The notes: generated by a model from the sequence alone, not told the origin. 64,000 bases of DNA from Companilactobacillus mindensis DSM 14500 (GCF_001434275.1 NZ_AZEZ01000092.1:42944-106943), one strand, 5' to 3'; shown: positions 8,379 to 18,601, counted from the first letter of the stretch. Translations and numbers: made by a program.

Positions 8379-9492
8379 ATGGAATTCGGAGAGATCAAGA
8401 ACAAGATTTCTGACATGGAAAACAAAATAACTCAATTTAGGGGGTCTCTTTGACTTAGAAAACCTTGAAGAGAGTATCGCCGAAAATGAAGCTAGAATGA
8501 CTGAGGATGGCTTTTGGGATGATCATGAAAAAGCCCAAAAGTTGATCGATGAAACAAATAGTCTCAAAGATAAATATGATAATTTCAAAAAACTCAGTGA
8601 TGGTTTGGAAGATCTGAAAGTACTAGCAGAACTTTATCAAGAAGACCCTGAAGATGAATTGATGCAACAATTGGAAGATGATGCTGAGTCATTGGCTGAA
8701 AAATTGCGTTCGTATGAATTGATGATGTTATTGTCGGAACCTTACGATTCACACAATGCCATTCTAGAAATTCATCCAGGAGCCGGTGGGACTGAATCTC
8801 AGGACTGGGGTTCGATGCTGCTTAGAATGTATCAACGTTGGGCCGACCAACACAACTTCACCGTAGAAATTGAAGATTATCAACCAGGTGAAGAAGCTGG
8901 TATCAAGAGTGTTTCAATGATGATCCGGGGTAAAAACGCTTATGGACTTTTGCGCTCGGAGCGTGGAGTTCATCGGTTGGTTAGAATTTCACCATTTGAT
9001 TCTGCCGGCCGTCGCCACACGTCATTTGCGTCGATTGATGTGATGCCTGAACTTGATGACAGTATCAACATCAAAATTAATGATGATGATTTGCGGGTTG
9101 ATGTCTTCCGTTCATCTGGTGCTGGTGGTCAACATATCAACAAGACCTCATCAGCGGTCAGAATCACACATTTACCAACTGGTATCGTCGTTAGTTCTCA
9201 AGCCCAACGTTCACAGTTGCAAAACCGTGAAACCGCAATGAACATGTTGAAAGCTAAACTCTACCAACGTGAACAAGATGAACAAGCCAAGAAACATGCC
9301 GAAATTCAAGGGGAACAGTTGGATATTGGCTGGGGCTCACAAATCCGTTCGTACGTCTTCCATCCATACACAATGGTCAAAGATCATCGCTCAAATTACT
9401 CGACAAGTAATGGTCAAGGAGTAATGGATGGCGATTTGGATCCATTTATTTATGCTTATCTCCAATGGAAATTACAAGGAGTCAAACAATGA
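8379..9492 (+). CDS. prfB: Peptide chain release factor 2, expressed by programmed +1 frameshift
   Basis: RF2 recognises UGA and UAA. The gene is in two frames: ATG at 8379 (after AAGGGTGA) opens a 24-codon frame ending ...FRGSL then TGA at 8451-8453. After a +1 slip at CTT the reading continues [13 protein letters not shown] to 9492, giving about 370 aa, the usual RF2 length. The main part carries the GGQ peptidyl-hydrolysis motif ([17 protein letters not shown] near residue 250). Treating 8497 as the start would remove the N terminus. The last base pairs overlap the start of phoP. Confidence 0.96.
8439..8454 (+). promoter_or_regulatory. RF2 autoregulatory frameshift site
   Basis: AGG GGG TCT CTT TGA C: the internal Shine-Dalgarno-like AGGGGG, the slippery CTT and the in-frame TGA at the canonical spacing. 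When RF2 is scarce the ribosome pauses at TGA and slips +1, making more RF2. Confidence 0.95.
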
Positions 9493-10154
9493 AAAAGAAA
9501 ATCTTAGTTGTTGATGATGAACCTACGATTTTAGAGTTGATTGAATATAATTTGGAAAGCAATGACTATCAAGTAACAACGGCTACTGATGGTCAGATGG
9601 CTTTTGACAAAGTAAATTCCGACGTATTTGATCTGATGCTTTTGGACCAAATGTTGCCTAAATTGAGTGGTATCGAAGTACTTAAAAAGATGCGAAAATC
9701 AGGCAATTTAACGCCAGTTATATTCTTGACGGCAGTAGATTCTGAGGATAACAAGATTGAAGGCTTGATCAGCGGGGCGGATGATTATATTACTAAGCCA
9801 TTCAGTATCAAGGAGCTTTTAGCTAGAATCAAGGTAGTTTTGCGTCGGACTTCTAAACAGGAGCGAGAGAACCAATTTCAGCTCAATACCGATATTAAAA
9901 GTTTAATTATTAATGATAAAGAAATAAGTTTAACCAAAAAGGAATACGAATTACTGGAGTTTTTGATTAGAAACAAAGGAATCGTGGTTTCTAGAGAACA
10001 GATATTTGATAACGTTTGGGGAATAAATTCCAATTCACAAATGCGTATGGTCGATATCCAAATTAGTCATCTCCGTGATAAAATTGAAAAAGATACAAAG
10101 AATCCACAAATAATAAAGACCGTGCACGGTTTCGGTTATATTTTAGAGGTATGA
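9489..10154 (+). CDS. phoP: OmpR/PhoB-family response regulator, probable PhoP
   Basis: The 221-aa protein has a receiver domain (1-115; acidic pair at residues 10-11 in VVDDEPT, phospho-acceptor Asp53 in LLDQMLP, Lys in ITKPF) and a C-terminal winged-helix DNA-binding domain (about 130-221). Directly upstream of a sensor kinase and pstSCABB-phoU, it is almost certainly the phosphate-starvation regulator. ATG at 9489 overlaps the prfB stop and has AAGGAG at proper spacing; the in-frame upstream ATG at 9465 lies inside prfB. Expression therefore begins as readthrough or translational coupling from prfB, since no separate promoter is visible. Confidence 0.93.
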   Translation: MKKKILVVDDEPTILELIEYNLESNDYQVTTATDGQMAFDKVNSDVFDLMLLDQMLPKLSGIEVLKKMRKSGNLTPVIFLTAVDSEDNKIEGLISGADDYITKPFSIKELLARIKVVLRRTSKQERENQFQLNTDIKSLIINDKEISLTKKEYELLEFLIRNKGIVVSREQIFDNVWGINSNSQMRMVDIQISHLRDKIEKDTKNPQIIKTVHGFGYILEV

Positions 10155-10156
10155 TA

Positions 10157-11806
10157 ATGAAAAGAAAATTAGGACCTATCATTGCTATTTTGATTTCGAT
10201 AATTATCTTTGTCGTTTTTGCATTTTTCTCAGATAGCATTTTGGGAGATTCACAAAATGATATGTTTACCGAAGAAACTATTTCTTATCAAGAATTAAAG
10301 AAAAATCACGAACCTGCTGAAGCAGCCAAAATTGCAGGTTTGAGTTATGTCGACAGTCGCAAGGAAAACACGGCTATGCAAAAAAAGGCCTACGATATGT
10401 TTCATCGTGGCCGCAGTACACCGGGCAAAAACTATGTAACTGACACGACATTCAATACGCGGATCATGTATTATATGTCAGGTTCCAATCGTAACATTGT
10501 TGCTAAACGTTACAACCGTCTTTGGAGTCAAGCGCCAATGACGTTCATTTTGATTGCTTTAGTGTACTTTATTATTACTGATTCAGTGATTTTATTTTAC
10601 TATCGCAAGCGCCAACTTTTGAGCAAAGACATTCAAAGCGTAACTGAGAACTTGCGTCGAGTACGTAAGAATAAGGAAATTGCTTCATTGATTTTGGCAC
10701 CAGACGATGAATTGTATGGCCTAGTAGAACAAACTAACAAGATCAGTATGGATATCAACGAATTGCGAGACGACGTCAGATTACGTGAGAGACGTTTCAA
10801 AGGGTTGGTCGGACATTTGCCAATCGGGGTCATGCTCTTGAATTCACAAGGGGATGTCTTGATGCACAACCAAGCGATGGCAAGTCTCTTGGACGTAAAT
10901 ATTTCCAATGATATTCATCCATTTATTGAAGATATTAAAACTTATAGTTTGAGTCGAATGATCGAACATACTTTGCGTAAGAACAAGAACCATCATCGTG
11001 AAGTTCAGTTGGTCGGTAATTCACAGAAGTACGTCGACGCTAATGTGATTCGTTTGATCCATTCACAAGAAGACTTTGATCAACAAGTCTTGGTGATCTT
11101 GTACGATCTAACGGAGAGTCGGCAATTCGAACAAGTTCAAGTCGACTTCGTCAATAATGTCAGCCACGAGTTGAAGACGCCAGTAACGTCGATCGAAGGG
11201 TTCTCAGAGACACTGTTGAATGGTGCCAAAGATGATCCTAAGAAACTGGATCACTTCTTAGATATCATTCACAGCGAGAGTGTTCGCTTGTCTGAATTGA
11301 TTCAAGATATTTTATCCTTGTCGAAAGTTAAGAAGGAAAATGCAAAGACCGATATGATCAATTTGAAAGAAGACATCGGTCACATTTTGGACCATCAAGA
11401 ATTGGCAATCAAGAAACATAATTTAACCGTTAAACAGGAATATACTGGTAATTCTGAAGTAACTGTCAATAAAGAGAAGGTCAACTTGATTTTCCGTAAC
11501 TTGATAAAGAATGCTATTTCATATAATAAAGAAAATGGTGAGATTGATATTGAAGTTCATCATGATGAGATCGAAAACCGGATCAAGTTCATTATCAAAG
11601 ATACCGGTATCGGTATTTCAGAAACTGATCAGAGTCGAGTCTTTGAAAGATTTTATCGTGTCGATCGTTCCAGAAGTTTAGAAACTGGTGGAACTGGTTT
11701 AGGACTGGCCATTGTTAAGGAAACTTTGGATACTTTAGACGGTGACATCAGGGTCGAATCACACATGGGACTAGGAACGAAATTTATCGTTGACATACCA
11801 TTATAA
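10157..11806 (+). CDS. phoR: Sensor histidine kinase, probable PhoR
   Basis: The 549-aa kinase has a membrane segment near residues 6-24, an extracytoplasmic region of about 100 aa, a second membrane segment near 130-150, a linker/PAS-like region around 210-310, HisKA with the phospho-accepting His at residue 337 (SHELKTP), and an HATPase with DTGIGIS near 482 and GTGLGL near 513. It pairs with the preceding regulator and the Pst genes. ATG at 10157 has AGAGG seven bases upstream; the ATG at 10151 is too close to that site. Confidence 0.92.
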   Translation: MKRKLGPIIAILISIIIFVVFAFFSDSILGDSQNDMFTEETISYQELKKNHEPAEAAKIAGLSYVDSRKENTAMQKKAYDMFHRGRSTPGKNYVTDTTFNTRIMYYMSGSNRNIVAKRYNRLWSQAPMTFILIALVYFIITDSVILFYYRKRQLLSKDIQSVTENLRRVRKNKEIASLILAPDDELYGLVEQTNKISMDINELRDDVRLRERRFKGLVGHLPIGVMLLNSQGDVLMHNQAMASLLDVNISNDIHPFIEDIKTYSLSRMIEHTLRKNKNHHREVQLVGNSQKYVDANVIRLIHSQEDFDQQVLVILYDLTESRQFEQVQVDFVNNVSHELKTPVTSIEGFSETLLNGAKDDPKKLDHFLDIIHSESVRLSELIQDILSLSKVKKENAKTDMINLKEDIGHILDHQELAIKKHNLTVKQEYTGNSEVTVNKEKVNLIFRNLIKNAISYNKENGEIDIEVHHDEIENRIKFIIKDTGIGISETDQSRVFERFYRVDRSRSLETGGTGLGLAIVKETLDTLDGDIRVESHMGLGTKFIVDIPL

Positions 11807-11813
11807 AAAAATT

Positions 11814-11852
11814 GCTGCAACAAAAATATTTAATTTTGTTGCGGCTTTTTTT
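11814..11852 (+). terminator. Terminator after phoR
   Basis: Twelve-base-pair stem GCTGCAACAAAA / TTTTGTTGCGGC (one G-T pair) followed by eight T. It separates phoPR from the pst genes. Confidence 0.9.
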
Positions 11853-11869
11853 TATACAAAAAATATACA
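11853..11869 (+). promoter_or_regulatory. Candidate PhoP-binding direct repeat before pstS
   Basis: TATACA occurs at 11853-11858 and again at 11864-11869, an 11-bp period as in PhoB/PhoP-type boxes, immediately upstream of pstS and next to its regulator genes. A TTGTAATA stretch follows. No clear -35 box is present, as expected for an activator-dependent promoter. Confidence 0.4.
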
Positions 11870-11905
11870 ATGTTGTAATATCCTAGGTGGATAGAGGTGA
11901 GAACA

Positions 11906-12781
11906 TTGAAAAAAAGACTTGTCGCATTGTTTGCAATTATGATTCCCATGATCTTTGTTTTGAGTGGTTGCAAAGGCAGCGGGAGCCAAGAAACTATTAC
12001 AGCAGTTGGATCGTCAGCTGCTCAACCCTTAGTAGAACTTGCCGGGGAAGAATTTACTAAGGATAATCCGAATGAATACGTCAACGTCCAAGGGGGCGGA
12101 ACCGGTACAGGACTCAGCCAGATCCAACAAGGTGCCGTTAATATCGGTAATTCTGATTTGTACGCTGAACAGAAAAAAGATATCAACGCTAGCAAACTTG
12201 TCGATCATCGTATCGCTGCAGTTGGAATGATTCCCGTCGTCAATAAAGATGTTAAAGTAAAATCTTTGACTATTAAGCAATTGAGACAGATTTTTTCGGG
12301 TCAAGTAACGAATTGGAAACAAGTTGGTGGTCAAGATTTGCCAATAACGATCATTAATCGTGCTGACGGTAGTGGTACTCGTGCATCGTTTGAGAGTGAT
12401 GTTATGAATGGCACGCCGTTTGTTCGTGCGCAAGAACAAGATTCTAGTGGGATGGTTCGCCAAATTGTTTATAACACTCAAGGTGCTATTAGTTACTTGG
12501 CGATGCCTTATTTGAACGATACGGTTAAGACGGTCAATGTTAATGGCGTCAAGCCAACTATCGAAAATATTGAAAACAATAAGTGGGAAATTTGGTCATA
12601 TGAGCATTTATATACTAATGGTCAACCAACCGGCATGACTAAAAAATTTCTCGACTTTATTATGACTGACAAAGTTCAAACTAACGTCGTCAGAAAAATG
12701 AATTATGTGCCAATTAAAGAAATGAAGTATCAAAAAGATTATAAGGGCAATGTTACGCCCGTATCGAAGGGGGTAAACTAA
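11906..12781 (+). CDS. pstS: Phosphate ABC transporter substrate-binding lipoprotein PstS
   Basis: The 291-aa lipoprotein binds inorganic phosphate outside the cell. It has a lipoprotein signal with lipobox LSGC (Cys near residue 22), then the phosphate-binding motifs AVGSSAAQPL and GGGTGTGLSQIQQG, and RADGSGTRASF in the second lobe. I prefer TTG at 11906, with AGAGGTGA just upstream. The GTG at 11897 forms part of that ribosome binding site, so it is less likely. First gene of pstSCABB-phoU, probably induced by phosphate limitation. Confidence 0.95.
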   Translation: MKKRLVALFAIMIPMIFVLSGCKGSGSQETITAVGSSAAQPLVELAGEEFTKDNPNEYVNVQGGGTGTGLSQIQQGAVNIGNSDLYAEQKKDINASKLVDHRIAAVGMIPVVNKDVKVKSLTIKQLRQIFSGQVTNWKQVGGQDLPITIINRADGSGTRASFESDVMNGTPFVRAQEQDSSGMVRQIVYNTQGAISYLAMPYLNDTVKTVNVNGVKPTIENIENNKWEIWSYEHLYTNGQPTGMTKKFLDFIMTDKVQTNVVRKMNYVPIKEMKYQKDYKGNVTPVSKGVN

Positions 12782-12782
12782 T

Positions 12783-13703
12783 TTGAAAGATCCAATTAGA
12801 GAAAGTTTAACCAAGAAATCCGTCTCAGCCAAACGTGAAACTCGCGGTAAAATTATTTCCTTTAGTTTTACGGCTATTATTGTGCTGTTAGTGGTCACAA
12901 TTATTGGTTTTATCGCATCACGTGGGTTGATAATTTTTATCAAAGATGGAGTTAACCCTATCGACTTTTTGACGCATTCAGTTTGGTCACCTAATAAATT
13001 AGATAGTGCAGGGCATCCAATTGTTGGAGCAGCACCAATGATCGTTGGTTCATTTGCTGTTACCTTGATTGCGGCTTTGATTGGTACGCCATTTGCGATT
13101 GCGGCGGCTATTTTCATGACCGAAATATCGCCTAAATGGGGTCGAAAGATTTTACAACCAGTTATTGAATTATTGGTTGGTATTCCTTCAGTTGTTTATG
13201 GATTCATCGGCTTAACGATCGTTGTACCATTCGTGAGAAAGATCGCTGGCGGCAGTGGTTTTGGTATTTTGGCTGGTTCATTCGTGCTTTTCGTTATGAT
13301 CTTGCCAACTATTACGTCAATGTCAGTCGATGCTTTGAGAGCCGTTCCTCGTTATTATCGTGAAGCTTCTTTAGCTTTGGGGGCTACGAGATGGCAAACT
13401 ATTTCCAAAGTCATTTTAAGAGCTGCAACGCCTGGTTTATTGACGGCAGTGGTCTTTGGAATGGCCAGAGCCTTCGGTGAAGCTTTAGCGGTACAAATGG
13501 TTATTGGTAACGCAATGTTGTTGCCACAGAATTTAGTCTCACCATCATCAACTTTGACCAGTGTTCTAACAATGAACATGGGTAACACTATTATGGGATC
13601 GACTGCTAACAATGCCTTGTGGTCATTAGCTTTACTACTATTGTTAATGTCGCTGTTGTTCAACTTTGTTATCAGAAAAATTGCTAAGCGAGGTGAATTC
13701 TAG
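12783..13703 (+). CDS. pstC: Phosphate ABC transporter permease PstC
   Basis: The 306-aa membrane permease has about six transmembrane helices and the binding-protein-dependent transport motif EASLALGATRWQTISKVIL in the cytoplasmic loop that contacts PstB. The start is TTG one base after the pstS stop, with AAGGGGG upstream. It forms the channel with PstA. Confidence 0.95.
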   Translation: MKDPIRESLTKKSVSAKRETRGKIISFSFTAIIVLLVVTIIGFIASRGLIIFIKDGVNPIDFLTHSVWSPNKLDSAGHPIVGAAPMIVGSFAVTLIAALIGTPFAIAAAIFMTEISPKWGRKILQPVIELLVGIPSVVYGFIGLTIVVPFVRKIAGGSGFGILAGSFVLFVMILPTITSMSVDALRAVPRYYREASLALGATRWQTISKVILRAATPGLLTAVVFGMARAFGEALAVQMVIGNAMLLPQNLVSPSSTLTSVLTMNMGNTIMGSTANNALWSLALLLLLMSLLFNFVIRKIAKRGEF

Positions 13704-14590
13704 TGTTTAATGAAAAAGTTAAAGACAAGATTGCCACCGCTATTATTTATTTAATGTCTGGTATCATCGTGTTGATCCTAGCAGGATTATTAGTTTACAT
13801 TTTAGGAAGTGGTTTGCGCTACGTAAACTGGCACTTCTTAACTTCAGGTTCAAAAGCTTTCCAAGCCGGCAGTGGTGTAGGAATCCAATTGTTCAATTCG
13901 TTCTTCCTGTTGATTCTTTCAATGTTGATTTCGATTCCTATTTCGATTTGTGCGGGAATCTATTTGTCAGAATACGCTGGTAAAAATAAATTCGTTGAAT
14001 TGATCCGAGTTTCAATCGAAGTTTTGAGTTCGTTGCCTTCAATCGTTGTTGGTCTATTCGGATTCTTGATCTTCGTGATTAGTTTCAAGTTTGGTTTCTC
14101 GATTCTTTCGGGAGCTTTGACTTTGACGGTATTCAACTTACCAATTTTGACAAGGAATGTTGAAGATTCACTTCGATCAGTCTCACAATCACAACGTGAA
14201 GCTGGGCTTGCTTTGGGTTTGTCCAAGTGGGAAACAGTTATCCACGTTATTATTCCTGATGGTTTGCCTGGTATTATTACCGGAATGATCATCGGTGCTG
14301 GTAGAGTGTTCGGTGAAGCAGCTGCCTTGATCTATACAGCCGGTCAGAGTGCACCACCATTGGACTTTACTAATTTCAATGTCTTCAGTATTACCAGTCC
14401 TTTGAATTTGATGCGACCTGCGGAAACTTTGGCAGTTCATATTTGGAAAGTTAACTCAGAAGGATTGATCCCTGATGCAGTCCAAGTTTCAGCTGGGGCT
14501 TCAGCAGTTTTGATCATCGCTGTGTTGCTGTTCAACTTGCTTTCTAGATATATTGGCAATTTAGTTTATAAAAAGATGACGGGTGAGTAA
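13703..14590 (+). CDS. pstA: Phosphate ABC transporter permease PstA
   Basis: The 295-aa membrane permease has about six helices and the coupling motif EAGLALGLSKWETVIHVIIP near residue 170. GTG start overlaps the last base of the pstC stop. Partner of PstC in the phosphate channel. Confidence 0.95.
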   Translation: MFNEKVKDKIATAIIYLMSGIIVLILAGLLVYILGSGLRYVNWHFLTSGSKAFQAGSGVGIQLFNSFFLLILSMLISIPISICAGIYLSEYAGKNKFVELIRVSIEVLSSLPSIVVGLFGFLIFVISFKFGFSILSGALTLTVFNLPILTRNVEDSLRSVSQSQREAGLALGLSKWETVIHVIIPDGLPGIITGMIIGAGRVFGEAAALIYTAGQSAPPLDFTNFNVFSITSPLNLMRPAETLAVHIWKVNSEGLIPDAVQVSAGASAVLIIAVLLFNLLSRYIGNLVYKKMTGE

Positions 14591-14594
14591 TATT

Positions 14595-15401
14595 ATGGAT
14601 GAACAAGCAAACCAACAATACATCCTTCATTTAAATGAGGATGAACATGAAATTGCTATGGAAACAAAAGATCTACAAGTTTTCTATGGTGAAAAAGAAG
14701 CCATGCATAAGGCATCGTTGCAATTTGAAAGATATAAGATCACATCTTTGATTGGAGCATCTGGTTCAGGTAAATCAACGTACTTACGTTCTTTGAATCG
14801 AATGAACGACAATGTTCCAGGAGCTACGGTCAAAGGTCAAATAATGTATCGTGGCTTGGATATCAATAAGGATAATGTTGATATTTATGAAGTTAGAAAG
14901 CATATCGGAATGGTTTTTCAAAGACCAAATCCATTTTCTAAATCAATTTATGACAATATTACTTTTGCTTTAAAACGTCATGGTTTACATGATAAGAAAC
15001 AATTAGATGAAATTGTCGAGACGACTTTGAAACAGGCCTCACTTTGGGACCAAGTCAAAGACAATCTTGGCAAAAGTGCATTAGCGCTCTCTGGGGGTCA
15101 ACAACAACGTTTATGTATTGCCCGAGCAATCGCAATGAAACCGGATATTCTTTTGATGGATGAACCTGCGAGTGCTTTGGATCCAATCTCAACGTCTAAT
15201 GTTGAAGAAACAATGTTAAGTTTGAAGGATAAATTTACCATCATTATCGTGACGCATAACATGCAGCAAGCAGCCAGAATCAGTGATTACACAGCATTTT
15301 TCCATATGGGACATGCTGTTGAATTTAACGAAACTAGAAAGATCTTCACACGTCCACATATCAAGACGACTGAAGATTATGTTTCTGGACACTTTGGATA
15401 G
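14595..15401 (+). CDS. pstB: Phosphate ABC transporter ATPase PstB, first copy
   Basis: The 268-aa ATPase has Walker [10 protein letters not shown] near residue 56, a Q-loop (VFQRPNPF), signature LSGGQQQR and Walker [12 protein letters not shown]. Compared with the second copy it has an N-terminal extension of about 20 residues rich in Asp, Glu and Gln. I take ATG at 14595, preceded by GGGTGAG; GTG at 14583 is in frame and overlaps pstA. Two adjacent pstB genes are common in lactic acid bacteria. Confidence 0.94.
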   Translation: MDEQANQQYILHLNEDEHEIAMETKDLQVFYGEKEAMHKASLQFERYKITSLIGASGSGKSTYLRSLNRMNDNVPGATVKGQIMYRGLDINKDNVDIYEVRKHIGMVFQRPNPFSKSIYDNITFALKRHGLHDKKQLDEIVETTLKQASLWDQVKDNLGKSALALSGGQQQRLCIARAIAMKPDILLMDEPASALDPISTSNVEETMLSLKDKFTIIIVTHNMQQAARISDYTAFFHMGHAVEFNETRKIFTRPHIKTTEDYVSGHFG

Positions 15402-15412
15402 GAGCGCTAAAC

Positions 15413-16171
15413 TTGGCAGAAAAAATTTTAACATCTTCAGATGTACATTTATTTTACGGAAAAAAAGAAGCATTGAAAGGTATCAATCTGGATTTCAATA
15501 AGAATGAGATTACCGCATTGATCGGACCTTCTGGATGTGGGAAATCAACTTATCTCAGATGTTTGAATCGGATGAACGACTTGATTCCGAATGTAACGAT
15601 AACAGGAACCATCTCTTTGAATGGCAAGAATATCTATGCACCCAATATTGATACGGTTGAATTGCGAAAACAAGTTGGGATGGTTTTTCAACAACCTAAC
15701 CCATTTCCTTTTTCGATTTATGATAATGTAGTATATGGATTAAGATTAGCTGGCGTTAAAGATAAGGCGACGCTTGATGAAGCAGTTGAAACGAGTTTGC
15801 AAAATGCTGCCGTTTGGGACGACGTGAAGGACAAATTGCATCAAAGTGCATTGTCATTATCTGGTGGCCAACAACAAAGAGTATGTATTGCTAGAGTTTT
15901 AGCGGTGAAACCTGATATTATTTTATTAGACGAACCAACTTCTGCTTTGGATCCAATTTCATCGGCCAAGGTTGAAGATACTATGTTGGCTCTGCGTGAG
16001 GATTACACCATCATTACAGTCACACATAATATGCAACAAGCATCAAGAATATCTGATCAAACCGCCTTCTTCCTCAATGGGGAGCTAATTGAAGCAGATA
16101 AGACGAAAAACATTTTCTTAAATCCAAAAGAAAAACAAACTGAAGATTATATTTCAGGAAAATTCGGTTAG
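15413..16171 (+). CDS. pstB: Phosphate ABC transporter ATPase PstB, second copy
   Basis: The 252-aa ATPase has Walker [10 protein letters not shown], a Q-loop ([10 protein letters not shown]), signature LSGGQQQR and Walker [12 protein letters not shown]. Clearly paralogous to the preceding gene. The TTG start is preceded by GGAG, which begins at the last base of the previous stop codon. Whether the copies act as a heterodimer or as alternatives cannot be read from sequence. Confidence 0.94.
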   Translation: MAEKILTSSDVHLFYGKKEALKGINLDFNKNEITALIGPSGCGKSTYLRCLNRMNDLIPNVTITGTISLNGKNIYAPNIDTVELRKQVGMVFQQPNPFPFSIYDNVVYGLRLAGVKDKATLDEAVETSLQNAAVWDDVKDKLHQSALSLSGGQQQRVCIARVLAVKPDIILLDEPTSALDPISSAKVEDTMLALREDYTIITVTHNMQQASRISDQTAFFLNGELIEADKTKNIFLNPKEKQTEDYISGKFG

Positions 16172-16181
16172 GAGAGAAAAG

Positions 16182-16871
16182 ATGCGTACTACATTTGAAG
16201 AACAACTAAATAGTTTACATTTGCGGTTCTCAGAAATGGGTATGATGGCTAGCGAAGCCATTATGAAATCAGTTAAAGCTTACGTTGAACACGACAAAGC
16301 TTTGGCTAAAGAGGTCATCAATAACGATCACATTATCAACAAGCGTGAAGTCGATTTGGAAAAAGAATCATTTGAAATGATTGCTTTGCAACAACCAGTG
16401 ACTTCCGATCTTAGAATGATCGTAACAGTTTTGAAAGCAAGTTCTGATTTGGAAAGAATGGGCGATCACGCGGTCAGTATTGCGCAAGAGACAATTAGAT
16501 TAAAAGGAGAAACAAGAATCCCCGAAATCGAAAAATTAATTGCCGAAATGGGTGATATGACTACAAGTATCGTTGAAGATTCTTTGGAAGCTTATCTCAA
16601 ACGAGACAGTAAGATGGCTGAAGAAGTAGCGAGCCGCGATGTTAAAGTGCACTACATCAGTGAAAAGATCAATAAGTCATGTATCGAAGATATGGAAAAA
16701 ACTTCCGAAAACGTCTTGAGCGGTACATCGTACATGTTGGTCGACAGTTATTTGGAACGTGCCGGCGATTATGCAACCAATATTTGTGAATGGGTTGTTT
16801 ACTTGAATACCGGACATGTGGTAGAACTGAATCAGAAGCATATTGCAGACGAGAATTATCCTAAGTCATAA
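16182..16871 (+). CDS. phoU: Phosphate signalling protein PhoU
   Basis: The 229-aa protein is made of two PhoU helical repeats with the metal-binding E/DxxxD motifs (LERMGDHAVSIAQE near residue 85 and LERAGDYATNICEW near 190). It links Pst transport to PhoR activity and restrains uptake when phosphate is plentiful. Last gene of the pst operon; GGAGAG precedes ATG. Confidence 0.95.
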   Translation: MRTTFEEQLNSLHLRFSEMGMMASEAIMKSVKAYVEHDKALAKEVINNDHIINKREVDLEKESFEMIALQQPVTSDLRMIVTVLKASSDLERMGDHAVSIAQETIRLKGETRIPEIEKLIAEMGDMTTSIVEDSLEAYLKRDSKMAEEVASRDVKVHYISEKINKSCIEDMEKTSENVLSGTSYMLVDSYLERAGDYATNICEWVVYLNTGHVVELNQKHIADENYPKS

Positions 16872-16900
16872 TTGATAAATCTGTTAATGTGTAGTATATT
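16872..16900 (+). promoter_or_regulatory. Promoter of the PspC-YvlD gene pair
   Basis: TTGATA, 17-bp spacer, TATATT, starting directly after the phoU stop. There is no terminator between phoU and this promoter, so readthrough is also possible. Confidence 0.6.
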
Positions 16901-16927
16901 TTTTTGAACAAGTTGAGGTGAAATTTT

Positions 16928-17179
16928 ATGAAAAATAAAATTACTAGATCTAGTACTGATCGTCTACTTGCAGGTGTTTGCGGAGGATTAGGTGAGTACT
17001 TTGGGATTGACTCGACTTGGATCCGCTTGGCGTTTATCTTTTTAACGCCATTGACATACTTTTTGACGATCTTAGTTTATATAATTTGCGTGTTCTCATT
17101 TCCTGAGAAACGTAATATTCAAGAGACTGATTTTAGGAAAAAGCGTCATCTTCCTAGAGGATCAAAGAAATATTACTGA
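16928..17179 (+). CDS. Small PspC-domain membrane protein
   Basis: The 83-aa protein has an N-terminal PspC domain ([21 protein letters not shown]), one or two hydrophobic helices at about 33-60 and a basic tail ([11 protein letters not shown]). PspC-domain proteins take part in envelope-stress sensing in several bacteria; in Firmicutes they often sit beside YvlD-type proteins, as here. A GAGGTG site precedes ATG. Confidence 0.88.
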   Translation: MKNKITRSSTDRLLAGVCGGLGEYFGIDSTWIRLAFIFLTPLTYFLTILVYIICVFSFPEKRNIQETDFRKKRHLPRGSKKYY

Positions 17180-17208
17180 TTCAAAAGAGAGTTAAATGAG
17201 GGTATAAA

Positions 17209-17577
17209 ATGAAGTTATTAATCAAATTGGTTGTACAAACGTTATTGTTTTTAGCGATAGCGCGAGTTTTACCATCTGGTATGTTCTATATTGATAGTCT
17301 AGTGACAGCTATTTTAGCTAGTTTCGTTTTGGTGATCTTGAATTGGACCATCAAGCCAATATTGCATATCATTTCACTACCGATTACTTTTATTACCTTT
17401 GGTCTGTTCTCCTTCGTAATAAATGCAATTACCTTGGAATTAACTTCAACATTGGTTGGATCAAAGTATTTTGGTTTTAGTAGTTTTGGTGCAGCACTGT
17501 TAGTTGCCGTCATTTTGGCAATCTGCAACTCGATCATCGACAACTATACAATGGATAATTTTCAAAGACGCGTTTAA
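17209..17577 (+). CDS. YvlD-type small membrane protein (phage holin family 4-like)
   Basis: The 122-aa protein has four hydrophobic helices and a conserved NWTIKPILHIISLPITFITFG region typical of YvlD/DUF360 proteins. It is probably co-transcribed with the PspC gene 29 bp upstream, and the pair resembles envelope-stress modules of other Firmicutes. Its stop codon lies in the loop of its own terminator. Confidence 0.85.
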   Translation: MKLLIKLVVQTLLFLAIARVLPSGMFYIDSLVTAILASFVLVILNWTIKPILHIISLPITFITFGLFSFVINAITLELTSTLVGSKYFGFSSFGAALLVAVILAICNSIIDNYTMDNFQRRV

Positions 17578-17592
17578 GAACGCGTTTTTTTT
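17567..17592 (+). terminator. Terminator overlapping the yvlD stop
   Basis: GACGCGTT pairs with AACGCGTT over the loop TAAG, followed by six more T. The stop codon TAA (17575-17577) is in the loop. Confidence 0.88.
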
Positions 17593-17620
17593 GTCTCATT
17601 AATGATAAAATTGTTATAAA
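17591..17620 (+). promoter_or_regulatory. Candidate promoter of hprK-lgt
   Basis: TTGTCT, 18-bp spacer, TATAAA, 20 bp before the hprK ribosome binding site. Confidence 0.5.
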
Positions 17621-17641
17621 AATAGAATTAGAGGGTTGGTT

Positions 17642-18601
17642 ATGACAAATTTTGTTACTGTATCACAAATGGTAAAAGATAATGAATTAAAAGTTTATAA
17701 CGGTGAAGATCTCTTAGGCGACAAGAAAGTTACAACGAGTGATATCTCACGTCCAGGAATCGAATTGACAGGCTATTTTGATTATTACCCAAGTGAACGA
17801 ATTCAATTATTTGGACAGACTGAATCAGCATATTCACGTTCAATGACTGCTAACAACCGTTACAAGGTCATGTTGGAATTATGTCGAGAAGATACCCCAG
17901 CACTGCTTATTTCTCGCAACATTCAGCCTAGTAAAGAATTGCTCAAGGCCGCCAGTGAACACAATGTGCCTGTAATCGGTTCGGAATTGCCAACGACACG
18001 TCTCTCAAGTATGATTACTGAGTATTTGGACGAAAAGCTCGCTCCTAGAGAGTCGATCCACGGTGTCTTGGTGGATGTCTATGGTATTGGAATCCTTTTG
18101 ACTGGTCACTCTGGAATTGGTAAAAGTGAAACAGCTTTGGAACTTGTTAAGCGTGGTCACCGTTTGATTGCGGACGATCGTGTGGATGTCTATCAACGTG
18201 ATGAAAAGACTATCGTCGGTGAAGCACCTAAGATCTTGAATCACTTGTTGGAAATTCGTGGTATCGGTATTATTGACGTAATGAATCTCTTTGGTGCTGG
18301 AGCCGTGCGTTCAAACAGTGAGATCCAATTGATCATTAATTTGGAAAATTGGTCTGCTGATAAGAACTACGATCGAATCGGAACTTTGGAAGATAAAAGA
18401 ACCTTCTTCGATGTGGATGTTCCTCAAATTACAGTGCCAGTTAAAGTTGGTCGTAATATTTCTATTATCATTGAAGTTGCAGCGATGAATTATCGGGCTA
18501 AAAATATGGGTTATGACGCCACAAAGAAGTTTGAAGAAAATCTAGGCGAATTGATCAAGGAAAATGAGACAAAAACTAACGACGATAAAGAGGGCAAGTA
18601 A
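17642..18601 (+). CDS. hprK: HPr kinase/phosphorylase
   Basis: The 319-aa bifunctional enzyme phosphorylates and dephosphorylates Ser46 of HPr, and so controls CcpA-dependent carbon catabolite regulation. The N-terminal domain (1-130) is followed by the kinase domain with P-loop [10 protein letters not shown] near residue 155 and the HPrK signature region ([16 protein letters not shown]) near 205. ATG at 17642 has GAGGG six bases upstream; an in-frame TTG at 17636 lies in that site. It is coupled to lgt by a 1-nt overlap. Confidence 0.97.
   Translation: MTNFVTVSQMVKDNELKVYNGEDLLGDKKVTTSDISRPGIELTGYFDYYPSERIQLFGQTESAYSRSMTANNRYKVMLELCREDTPALLISRNIQPSKELLKAASEHNVPVIGSELPTTRLSSMITEYLDEKLAPRESIHGVLVDVYGIGILLTGHSGIGKSETALELVKRGHRLIADDRVDVYQRDEKTIVGEAPKILNHLLEIRGIGIIDVMNLFGAGAVRSNSEIQLIINLENWSADKNYDRIGTLEDKRTFFDVDVPQITVPVKVGRNISIIIEVAAMNYRAKNMGYDATKKFEENLGELIKENETKTNDDKEGK

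Noticed and set aside
14583..16171. Adjacent pstB genes as an assembly duplication
   Set aside because: The two proteins differ clearly in length and sequence; paired pstB genes are normal in lactic acid bacteria.
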